DNA from: JASFRS01 sp050114795
Lineage (GTDB): Bacteria > Pseudomonadota > Alphaproteobacteria > Sphingomonadales > CAKZYD01
Assembly: GCA_050114795.1 (NCBI GenBank)
Contig: JASFRS010000089.1
Coordinates: 1 to 9,662, forward strand
Length of the DNA: 9,662 bases
Reading direction: 5' to 3'
Numbering within the stretch: the stretch's first letter is position 1; every line of letters starts with the position of its first letter. Position numbers and translations under genes: made by a program. The notes under the pieces are model-generated. The model ran no database searches and was not told where the DNA came from. It saw only the letters and a program-made list of their open reading frames with translations. Below, piece after piece: positions 1-6,300 of the stretch.

Positions 1-763
1 GGTTTATATGGAGAAATTCCTTAAAAAACCGCGTCATATTGAGTTCCAAATCATGGCAGATAGCCATGGCAATGTGATTCACCTTGGCGAGCGAGACTGT
101 TCATTACAGCGCCGGCACCAGAAAGTGTTGGAAGAAGCACCCTCCCCGACTTTGACGGCTAAAGAACGGGATGAAATGGGTGAAGTCATTACCAATGCAA
201 TCAAGAAATTTGGATATCTCGGCGCAGGCACCATCGAATTTCTGTATGAGGACGGCGTCTTTTATTTCATTGAAATGAATACCCGCTTGCAGGTTGAGCA
301 TCCGGTCACGGAAATGATCACCGGCATTGACCTTGTTCGCGAACAAATTCGCATAGCAGCAGGCTTGCCGCTCAGCCATACTCAAAAAGATGTTGTTTTG
401 GAAGGCCACGCGATTGAGTGCCGCATCAATGCGGAAAACGCGCGAACTTTTACACCCTCCCCTGGCCGTATCACAGATTATCACACACCAGGTGGACTAG
501 GCGTACGCGTTGATTCTGCGCTTTACGACGGTTACAGCATCCCGCCTTATTATGACAGCTTGATCTCTAAGTTGATTGTCCATGGCAAAACCCGTGAAGA
601 AGCGCTGATGCGCCTGCGTCGTTCGCTTGAAGAATATGTCATCAATGGCATTGATACGACTATTCCACTGCACATGGCGCTGGTTCAGGATGACGAATTC
701 AAATCTGGTGAGTATAATATCCATTGGCTGTCTAAATTTTTGGACCGCTGGGACGACAAATAA
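1..763 (+). CDS. accC: Biotin carboxylase, acetyl-CoA carboxylase subunit (5'-truncated)
   Basis: This is the C-terminal part of biotin carboxylase, which performs ATP-dependent carboxylation of biotin on AccB, the first half-reaction of malonyl-CoA synthesis in the cytoplasm. The window edge cuts the gene. The frame is open from base 2, and the first Met (base 8) corresponds to about residue 200 of the 449-residue E. coli enzyme, so it is not the real start. Counting from that Met, known catalytic and binding residues align with a constant offset of 199: His10 (E. coli H209), Gln34/His37/Lys39 (Q233/H236/K238), Glu77 (E276), Glu89-Met-Asn91-Thr-Arg93 (E288/N290/R292), Gln95, Glu97 and Arg139 (R338). 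The C-terminal biotin-carboxylase domain (RINAE, then PPYYDS) follows, and the total length would match the family. accB is normally just upstream. aat follows after 24 bp on the same strand, so co-transcription is likely. The gene looks intact as far as visible. Confidence 0.97.
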   Translation, partial: VYMEKFLKKPRHIEFQIMADSHGNVIHLGERDCSLQRRHQKVLEEAPSPTLTAKERDEMGEVITNAIKKFGYLGAGTIEFLYEDGVFYFIEMNTRLQVEHPVTEMITGIDLVREQIRIAAGLPLSHTQKDVVLEGHAIECRINAENARTFTPSPGRITDYHTPGGLGVRVDSALYDGYSIPPYYDSLISKLIVHGKTREEALMRLRRSLEEYVINGIDTTIPLHMALVQDDEFKSGEYNIHWLSKFLDRWDDK

Positions 764-787
764 AACCGGGGGATATCAATTTAATCT

Positions 788-1438
788 ATGCAGCAGCTAA
801 CAACGGATCTGCTGTTACGCGCTTATGCCTGTGGCGTCTTTCCTATGGCGGAAAGCCACGACAGCGAGGCCCTCTATTGGCTTGACCCGGAGGAGCGCGG
901 CGTTCTTCCGTTGAATGATTTCCATATCCCACGCCGCCTGCAACGGACAGTTCGGCAAGACATATTTGAAGTCCGGATCAACACGGCTTTCGAACAAGTC
1001 ATGGCGGCATGCGCCGACATCAAAGGTGCGCGCCGTGAGACCTGGATCAACGATACGATAAAATCTCTTTATACCCGGCTCTATCACATGGGCCACGCGC
1101 ATAGCGTTGAATGCTGGCAAGGACCCAAGTTAGTCGGCGGGTTATATGGCGTGCAATTGGGTGCAGCTTTTTTCGGTGAAAGTATGTTCCACCGCATCAC
1201 AGACGCCTCCAAAGTTGCTTTGGTTCATCTGGTTGCGCGCCTAAAATGGGGCGGCTTTACATTACTGGACACGCAATTTGTGACAGACCATCTCAGTCAA
1301 TTTGGTGCAAGAGAGATTCCTAAAAATGATTATCATACTCTTTTGGCAGAAGCCCTAAAACACCCCGCGGATTTTCACAAATTACCGTCACCATCCTCCG
1401 GTTCAGACGTCTTGCAGGCGATCACCCAGACATCATAA
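788..1438 (+). CDS. aat: Leucyl/phenylalanyl-tRNA--protein transferase
   Basis: A 216-aa cytoplasmic aminoacyl-tRNA-protein transferase that adds Leu or Phe to proteins with N-terminal Lys/Arg, marking them for ClpS/ClpAP degradation (N-end rule). The family signature is complete: YACGVFPMAE near the N-terminus, the ERGVLPL strand, HIPRRLQRT, ETWI, GGLYGV, GESMF and the DTQF motif. Glu131 (in GESM) and Gln163 (in DTQ) are 32 residues apart, the same spacing as catalytic E156 and Q188 in E. coli. The start is supported by the conserved beginning MQQLTTDLLLRAYACG. A GGGGGA Shine-Dalgarno-like run at 768-773 is rather far away (about 14 nt). The gene lies 24 bp after accC and is probably in its operon. 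Its last 64 bp overlap the convergent DUF2155 gene, and the C-terminal VLQAITQTS tail is encoded opposite that gene's conserved C-terminus. Confidence 0.96.
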   Translation: MQQLTTDLLLRAYACGVFPMAESHDSEALYWLDPEERGVLPLNDFHIPRRLQRTVRQDIFEVRINTAFEQVMAACADIKGARRETWINDTIKSLYTRLYHMGHAHSVECWQGPKLVGGLYGVQLGAAFFGESMFHRITDASKVALVHLVARLKWGGFTLLDTQFVTDHLSQFGAREIPKNDYHTLLAEALKHPADFHKLPSPSSGSDVLQAITQTS

Positions 1439-1806
1439 ACAGCATGTTCCAGCGCGCTCACCGCCGGGCTTGAGGCAAACATCCAACCGGAAAAAACGCG
1501 ACTGCGCTCCCCTGTGACGGGAACATTATCAATTTGAAGAAAAGCCACGGTTTCCGGCGGCTCCTCGGGAGGTGTTGAATAACAGGTTTGTGCCGTTATT
1601 TCCAAAGTCCCGAATTGAACGACCTCCCCCGCCGGAGCATCAAAGGTGGAAACCCGCCCCGTTGCTTTATCCACACCTCGGAGAACAACCGTCTTCCCAT
1701 AGTCCGGCGGATAGCTTTGCGCTGGGGCCTCATTCTGCTCATTTGGTGTGCTCTGGCCCAACTGCGCCGCAACTAACATCCATGCAAATGAGGTGAATGA
1801 AATCAA
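1375..1806 (-). CDS. DUF2155 domain-containing exported protein
   Basis: A small protein (143 aa from the start chosen here) with a full DUF2155 domain: VVLRGVDKATGRVSTFDAPAG, FGTLEI, CYSTPPEEPPE, FSGWMFASSPA and ALEHAVYDVWV. The biochemical function of this alphaproteobacterial family is unknown. A hydrophobic N-terminus (ISFTSFAWMLVAAQ) suggests a signal peptide and a periplasmic location, with two Cys that could form a disulfide. The start is uncertain. No ATG lies near the mlaD end; I chose TTG at 1806-1804 because a GAGGA Shine-Dalgarno (in the last codons of mlaD) sits about 9 nt upstream. A TTG at 1866 would add 20 residues inside mlaD, and the ATG at 1779 lacks a ribosome site and would shorten the signal peptide. 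It begins about 1 nt after the mlaD stop, so it is translationally linked to mlaD. Its 3' end overlaps aat head-on. Confidence 0.88.
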   Translation of the reverse strand: MISFTSFAWMLVAAQLGQSTPNEQNEAPAQSYPPDYGKTVVLRGVDKATGRVSTFDAPAGEVVQFGTLEITAQTCYSTPPEEPPETVAFLQIDNVPVTGERSRVFSGWMFASSPAVSALEHAVYDVWVIACKTSEPEDGDGNL

Positions 1807-1807
1807 A

Positions 1808-2272
1808 TTATTTATCCTCTTCGCTATCGCTGTCAGATGAGAACATTGCTTGACGAACAAGGCCAATTAGATCGATCGAGTCTTCCGTATATTCGAACTC
1901 ATCACCTTCTTCGAGATATTCAGGCAAGCCACCGATAACCACATTGATATAGCTACCGCCCAACAGGCCTTCGCTTGAAATGCGCGCGGAGCTATCAACG
2001 GGCAGTTCAATATTGCCGTCAACGGTCAATGCTACGCGAGCCAGATAATTACGCTCCGCATCAAGATGTTGATCGGTTACAGTCCCGACCTTCACGCCGC
2101 TAATGCGCACATCAGCACCAACAGATAGACCGTCAATCCGGTTGAAATAGGCTACATATTCATTACCACCATTTTTGGCAATGTCGGTGTTGTTGTAGAC
2201 GAGCCAGGTAAACCACCCTGCCACGACCAGAACAACAGCACCAATTAAGGCTTCAACCAGATTATTTTTCAT
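1808..2272 (-). CDS. mlaD: Outer-membrane lipid asymmetry maintenance protein MlaD (MCE domain)
   Basis: A 154-aa MlaD-type MCE protein, the periplasmic substrate-binding component of the Mla ABC transporter (MlaFEDB) that moves phospholipids between inner and outer membrane. One N-terminal membrane helix (about residues 7-26, LVEALIGAVVLVVAGWF) is followed by the MCE domain: YVAYFNRIDGLSVGADVRISGVKVGTV, then LPVDSSARISSEGLLGGSYINV. An acidic tail (SSDSDSEEDK) ends the protein. The start at 2272 is chosen because family members begin M-K/R-N-N-x-V-E, and an AGGA Shine-Dalgarno lies 9 nt upstream; an ATG at 2299 has no ribosome site and would add a non-conserved MDEMAGIKV. The DUF2155 gene follows immediately. 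MlaE/MlaF genes are not in this window. A candidate promoter lies at 2326-2353. Confidence 0.94.
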   Translation of the reverse strand: MKNNLVEALIGAVVLVVAGWFTWLVYNNTDIAKNGGNEYVAYFNRIDGLSVGADVRISGVKVGTVTDQHLDAERNYLARVALTVDGNIELPVDSSARISSEGLLGGSYINVVIGGLPEYLEEGDEFEYTEDSIDLIGLVRQAMFSSDSDSEEDK

Positions 2273-2325
2273 GACTTTTATTCCTGCCATTTCATCCATG
2301 TCATTTAAGACATGGGGACATTAGC

Positions 2326-2353
2326 GTTATAGAAGCTGTGAAATCACGCCCAA
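2326..2353 (-). promoter_or_regulatory. Candidate sigma-70 promoter of mlaD-DUF2155
   Basis: On the minus strand TTGGGC (2353-2348) and TATAAC (2331-2326) are separated by 16 nt, a reasonable -35/-10 pair. It is placed about 54 nt upstream of the chosen mlaD start. A perfect 12-bp palindrome lies directly upstream of the -35. Assigned by eye only. Confidence 0.45.
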
Positions 2354-2354
2354 A

Positions 2355-2366
2355 ATATGGCCATAT
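2355..2366. promoter_or_regulatory. Perfect palindrome ATATGGCCATAT upstream of mlaD
   Basis: A 12-bp perfect palindrome between the NDUFA12 stop and the mlaD start, 1 nt upstream of the proposed mlaD -35 box. A 5-bp inverted repeat (CACAC-AAATTC-GTGTG, 2368-2383) lies beside it. Read on the minus strand, the palindrome is followed by TTT. It could be an operator for mlaD or part of a weak terminator for NDUFA12; I do not recognise the binding protein. Confidence 0.35.
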
Positions 2367-2393
2367 CCACACAAATTCGTGTGAGTACCGTTC

Positions 2394-2774
2394 CTACGGC
2401 TGCCAAGCCTCATAATCACCTGTGGCTTTCGCCCGTAAACCGCCGGCCTTTAAGCTGCCTTTAGGCACATAGGCATCAACAGTGCCCGTTTGATTGGACA
2501 CATGTGGTTTCTCCCAGGATTTAACCACGGGCGCCTGCTCACTTGGCGGGGTATCGATCGTATAGTGCAACCAGCCATGCCATTCTGAGGGCACGCGGGA
2601 TGCTTCAATATCGCCATTATAAATAACCCAACGCCGATCACCGCGCTTCTCTTTATAATAGACATTGCCCTGTTCATCCTCACCGACTTTCTGACCCTTG
2701 CGCCAGGTGAATAACGCGGTGCCATAAGTCGAATCATGCCACCAGATAAAGATGCGTTTGATGAGACCAAACAT
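2394..2774 (-). CDS. NDUFA12-like complex I subunit (B17.2 family)
   Basis: A 126-aa protein of the NDUFA12/B17.2 family, an accessory or assembly-linked subunit of NADH:ubiquinone oxidoreductase found in mitochondria and alphaproteobacteria, on the matrix/cytoplasmic side of complex I. Visible signatures are WWHDSTYGTALFTWRKGQKVGEDEQGNVYY, RRWVIYNGDIEASRVPSEWHGWLHY, DTPPSE, the W-x-K-PH motif and the C-terminal KATGDYEAWQP. The length is normal for bacterial members. The ATG at 2774 has AAGG 7 nt upstream. mlaD is 121 bp downstream on the same strand. The combination NDUFA12, mlaD, DUF2155 with aat and accC nearby is, as far as I recall, a recurrent alphaproteobacterial neighbourhood, which supports all five calls. 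The nuo operon itself is not in view. Confidence 0.93.
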   Translation of the reverse strand: MFGLIKRIFIWWHDSTYGTALFTWRKGQKVGEDEQGNVYYKEKRGDRRWVIYNGDIEASRVPSEWHGWLHYTIDTPPSEQAPVVKSWEKPHVSNQTGTVDAYVPKGSLKAGGLRAKATGDYEAWQP

Positions 2775-2819
2775 GTCGCTGCCTTATTTTCACTAATTTC
2801 AAACCTGTGTTGCCCGTGC

Positions 2820-2868
2820 CAATGGCTACCCCATTGAGGCGGCGGGAATATGCCACTCTAATTCCGCC
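2820..2868. repeat. Two short inverted repeats in the NDUFA12 leader/promoter zone
   Basis: CAATGG (2820-2825) and CCATTG (2831-2836) form a 6-bp arm repeat with a 5-nt loop. GGCGGGAAT (2841-2849) and ATTCCGCC (2861-2868) pair except for one bulged G across 11 nt. Both lie 45-95 bp upstream of the NDUFA12 start and could be mRNA hairpins or operators. No T-run follows them. Confidence 0.35.
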
Positions 2869-3020
2869 AGGTCTAGAACAAAGGCAAGGAATTTAGCCAT
2901 TTCCCGTAAATTCCAAAAAACGGCTCTGAACAAGCGTCCGACTCAAATTTGTTCACCTCCTTATCCAAGCCCCAGCTCCAAGATATTGATTTACCAGTGC
3001 TTCTACGTTTTGTGGCAGTT

Positions 3021-3053
3021 TTGACACAAGAAATGGCATTAATTTCGTGTCAA
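3021..3053. promoter_or_regulatory. Long imperfect inverted repeat upstream of nrdJ
   Basis: The left arm TTGACAC-AA-GAAAT (3021-3034) and right arm ATTTC-GTGTCAA (3042-3053) give 12 paired bases with a 2-nt AA bulge around a 7-nt centre (GGCATTA). It sits 1 bp before an NrdR-box-like site (3055-3070). The left arm contains TTGACA, but no -10 element stands at the right distance. It may be an operator for a dimeric regulator of unknown identity, or an RNA hairpin if transcription starts upstream. Confidence 0.45.
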
Positions 3054-3054
3054 G

Positions 3055-3070
3055 GCACAATATCTTGTTG
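3055..3070. promoter_or_regulatory. NrdR-box-like site (distal)
   Basis: GCACAATATCTTGTTG matches the published NrdR consensus (acaCwAtATaTwGtgt) at 12 of 16 positions, including the outer C and G of the core. NrdR is the dNTP/ATP-sensing repressor of ribonucleotide reductase genes. The site touches the -35 of a candidate promoter (TTGCCA 3068-3073, 18 nt, TACTAT 3092-3097), a position suited to repression. A weaker related core, CAAGATATTG, occurs at 2979-2988. Confidence 0.6.
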
Positions 3071-3097
3071 CCAAACGCCCCCTAAGCTTTTTACTAT
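3068..3097 (+). promoter_or_regulatory. Candidate upstream promoter of nrdJ
   Basis: TTGCCA (3068-3073) and TACTAT (3092-3097) are separated by 18 nt. Transcription would begin near 3104 and give a leader of about 250 nt that includes the folded element at 3234-3320. Its -35 overlaps the NrdR-box-like site at 3055-3070. Confidence 0.35.
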
Positions 3098-3143
3098 CCT
3101 CTTGCGTCTGTTGAGGGGGGCATGGAGGATTTGATCTTATAAG

Positions 3144-3159
3144 CCACAAGATATAGTGG
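3144..3159. promoter_or_regulatory. NrdR-box-like site (proximal)
   Basis: CCACAAGATATAGTGG matches the NrdR consensus at 13 of 16 positions and has dyad symmetry (CCAC...GTGG). It abuts the -35 of a second candidate promoter (TTGCGC 3160-3165, 18 nt, TTATAG 3184-3189). Core-to-core distance to the distal box is 89 bp, much longer than the 15-16 or 31-32 bp spacing described for paired NrdR boxes. Confidence 0.65.
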
Positions 3160-3189
3160 TTGCGCAATTTTCAGGGATTGCAGTTATAG
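3160..3189 (+). promoter_or_regulatory. Candidate proximal promoter of nrdJ
   Basis: TTGCGC (3160-3165) and TTATAG (3184-3189) with an 18-nt spacer, immediately after the proximal NrdR-box-like site. Transcription would start near 3196, leaving a leader of about 160 nt. The -35 lies within an 8-bp palindrome TTGCGCAA (3160-3167). Confidence 0.35.
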
Positions 3190-3233
3190 GGTCTAACTTG
3201 GGAACCAAAATCGTTCGATCACCAGGCGCATCA

Positions 3234-3320
3234 TTGGGACAGATAATATTCTCTGGCGGACGTGATTCCGTCGGCAAGGAGCGTTTGTCCCAAATTTGAG
3301 AGACCGGGCAAAATCCGGTC
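3234..3320 (+). promoter_or_regulatory. Predicted structured 5' leader of nrdJ (possible cis-regulatory RNA)
   Basis: An 8-bp perfect stem TTGGGACA (3234-3241) / TGTCCCAA (3286-3293) encloses a second stem CTCT (3251-3254) / GGAG (3278-3281, one G-U) and a terminal stem GGCGGA (3255-3260) / TCCGTC (3267-3272, one G-U) with a 6-nt loop. A separate perfect hairpin GACCGG (3302-3307) / CCGGTC (3315-3320) with a 7-nt loop follows, about 23 nt before the nrdJ Shine-Dalgarno GGGG (3343-3346). The nesting suggests a structured leader controlling translation or elongation. I do not find the conserved core of the classical cobalamin riboswitch. A computationally described 'nrdJ' RNA motif exists in the literature as I recall; I cannot tell whether this is a member. 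Confidence 0.5.
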
Positions 3321-3354
3321 ATGAGTTTGGAAACGCAGTTTTGGGGCAGAACAA

Positions 3355-6300
3355 ATGCGCATCTCCCGCCGCTTCACAAAAGCCGGACAGCCCACTTACC
3401 AGGGTATAGAATTTCAAACAGCAACCAGTGAAATCAGAAATCCTGATGGAAGTCTGGTTTTTCAGTTGGAAAATATCGAGGTTCCAGCCAGCTGGAGTCA
3501 GGTTGCTGTGGATATCATCGCACAGAAATATTTTCGCAAAGCCGGCGTCGCCGCTCACTTAAAGCGCGTCGAAGAAAATGACGTACCAAGTTGGCTTTGG
3601 CGCTCCGTTCCAGATGAAAAGGCATTGGCAAAACTGCCCGAAGAAGAACGTTATAGCGGTGAGACCAAAGCTCAACAGGTGTTCAGTCGTCTGGCCGGCG
3701 CCTGGACCTATTGGGGCTGGAAAGGCGGTTATTTTGATAGCGAAGAAGATGCGCGCGCTTATCATGATGAAATGGCCTATATGCTTGCCACGCAAATGGC
3801 TGCCCCAAACTCTCCACAGTGGTTTAACACAGGCTTACATTGGGCCTATGGGATCGACGGTCCAAGCCAAGGTCATTATTATGTAGACTTTAAAACCGGG
3901 CGCATGGTGCGCTCCAAGTCTGCCTATGAACACCCCCAACCTCACGCCTGCTTCATTCAATCCGTTGATGATGATCTGGTCAATGAAGGCGGCATTATGG
4001 ATCTTTGGACCCGTGAGGCCCGGTTGTTCAAATATGGGTCAGGTACTGGTTCCAATTTCTCAAACATTCGTGGCTCCGGCGAGTCCTTATCCGGTGGCGG
4101 AAGATCCTCCGGACTGATGAGTTTCCTTAAAATTGGCGATCGTGCAGCAGGCGCAATCAAGTCTGGCGGCACCACAAGGCGCGCTGCGAAAATGGTCGTT
4201 GTTGATGTGGACCACCCCGATGTTGAGGAATTCATCAATTGGAAAGTGGTTGAAGAGCAAAAAGTTGCCGCTTTGGTAGCCGGCTCAAAAATCGCTGAAA
4301 AGCAATTAAATGACATCATCACCGCTTGCGCCAAACACCGTGACGCATTGGGTGATGACACCTATGATCACAAAGAGAATAAAGAATTAAAGCAGGCGAT
4401 GGTCGCTGCGCGTAAGGCGTCTATTCCTGACAGCTATATTCAGCGTTCCATTCAATTCGCACGACAAGGCTATGACCATCTTGAATTCCCAACTTATAAT
4501 ACGGATTGGGATTCGGAAGCTTATGTCACAGTCTCCGGGCAAAATTCCAACAACACTGTGCGTGTCAGCGATGAGTTCATGAAAGCTGTCATGGAAAATG
4601 GCGACTGGGATTTGAAAAACCGCAAAGGCGGTGTGGCAAAATCCATGAAAGCCCGTGCGCTTTGGGACGATATTGGAATGGCGGCCTGGGCTTGTGCTGA
4701 TCCCGGCTTGCAATTCCACACAACAATTAATGACTGGCATACTTGCCCAGCATCCGGGCCTATTTTGGCATCTAACCCATGTTCCGAATATATGTTCCTG
4801 GATGATACGGCCTGTAATCTTGCGTCCATGAATCTGATGACATTCCGTAATGCGGACGGCAGTTTCAATGTGGAAAGCTTTGAACATGCTTGCCGCTTGT
4901 GGACCATGACGTTGGAAATTTCAGTGCTGATGGCGCAATTCCCGTCCAAGAAGATTGCGGAACTGTCCTATCGCTATCGCACCTTGGGCCTGGGCTATGC
5001 CAATATCGGGGGGCTGCTGATGTCTTGCGGCCTTTCTTATGACTCCGATGAAGGCCGCGCCATTTGCGGCGCCATTACTGCCGTCATGACCGGTGTCGCC
5101 TATGCAACATCCGCTGAAATGGCAGGCGAATTGGGTGCATTCCCTGGTTATAAGAAAAATGCGGATCATATGTTGCGGGTTATGCGCAATCACCGCCGTG
5201 CCGCACATGGGGAAGCCGAAGGATATGAAGCCTTAAACACCCTCCCCGTTCCGCTGAACCATGAAGACTGCACGGATCAAGGCCTACTCGCAGCAGCAAC
5301 TGCCGCTTGGGATAAAGCATTAGAGCTGGGTGAAAAACATGGCTATCGCAATGCACAGTCCACAGTCATCGCGCCGACCGGCACAATTGGTCTGGTCATG
5401 GATTGCGATACCACCGGCATTGAACCTGATTTCGCTCTGGTCAAATTTAAAAAATTGGCCGGTGGCGGCTATTTCAAAATCATCAACCGCATTGTGCCAA
5501 AAGCATTGAGCGTGTTGGGATATGATGAAAAACAAATCAAAGACATCATCAGCTATGCGGTCGGTAATGGCACGTTGAAAAATGCGCCAGGCGTCAATCA
5601 CACCGCCTTACGCAATCTCGGCTTCACAGATGAAGTGCTTGAAAAGCTCGAAAAAGCGCTGACGTCGGCATTTGATGTGAAATTCGTTTTCAATCAATGG
5701 ACCTTGGGCAGTGACTTCTGCAAAGGCGTTTTGAAATTAAGCGACGAGCAGTTGAATGACTTTAATTTCGACATGCTGTCTCATTTGGGCTTTTCCCGTA
5801 AAGAAATCGAAGCTGCCAATCTTTATTGCTGCGGCACAATGACTCTGGAAGGCGCACCTCACCTGCAGGAGGTCCATTATTCAGTCTTTGACTGTGCCAA
5901 TCCTTGCGGCAAAATTGGCAAACGCTCTCTGTCATGGGAGAGCCATATCCGTATGTTAGCAGCGGCACAGCCCTTTATTTCCGGCGCCATTTCCAAGACC
6001 ATCAACATGCCGAATTCCGCATCTGTTGATGAATGTAAAGCCGCTTATGAATTGTCATGGCGCCTCGCGTTGAAAGCGAACGCCCTCTATCGCGATGGCT
6101 CCAAACTCTCCCAACCGCTGTCCTCGGCCCTTCTTGATGAAGAAGATTTGATGGACATTGAGGACACACCTCAAGCGGAACAATCCAAAGTCGTTGCCGA
6201 ACGCATCGTGGAACGCATTGTCGAGCGCGAAATCGCTGCAAAACGCCAACGTCTTCCACATCGTCGTAAAGGCTATACACAAAAAGCCATTGTTGGCGGC

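Larger units (their letters stand above)
2775..3354. other. 580-bp divergent intergenic region between NDUFA12 and nrdJ
   Basis: No convincing gene is present. Towards NDUFA12 there are two inverted repeats (2820-2836 CAATGG/CCATTG; 2841-2868 GGCGGGAAT/ATTCCGCC with one bulge). The centre holds three NrdR-box-like cores (2979, 3058, 3147) and a long imperfect inverted repeat (3021-3053). The nrdJ-proximal half holds candidate promoters and a folded leader (3234-3320). GANTC (CcrM-type methylation) sequences occur at 2940-2944 and 3264-3268. The length is large for such compact DNA and suggests elaborate control of nrdJ. Confidence 0.7.

Noticed and set aside
1804..1866. Longer DUF2155 protein starting at TTG 1866
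   Set aside because: It would lie entirely inside mlaD with no ribosome site, whereas TTG 1806 has GAGGA at good spacing and directly precedes the hydrophobic segment.
2949..3134. 61-codon open frame on the plus strand in the nrdJ upstream region
   Set aside because: TTG start, no ribosome site, no recognisable protein features; it runs across the NrdR-like sites and the inverted repeat.
3122..3142. Possible 6-residue leader peptide (ATG to TAA) after a G-rich run before nrdJ
   Set aside because: The G-run is too close to the ATG, and no regulatory codon run or attenuator follows.
3160..3354. Classical adenosylcobalamin riboswitch upstream of nrdJ
   Set aside because: No B12-box core is present (no GCCACTG-type segment); GGGAA at 3200-3204 stands alone.
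4387..4887. 166-codon antisense open frame within nrdJ, and similar shadows
   Set aside because: No family features or ribosome site; it lies opposite the highly conserved NrdJ catalytic region.
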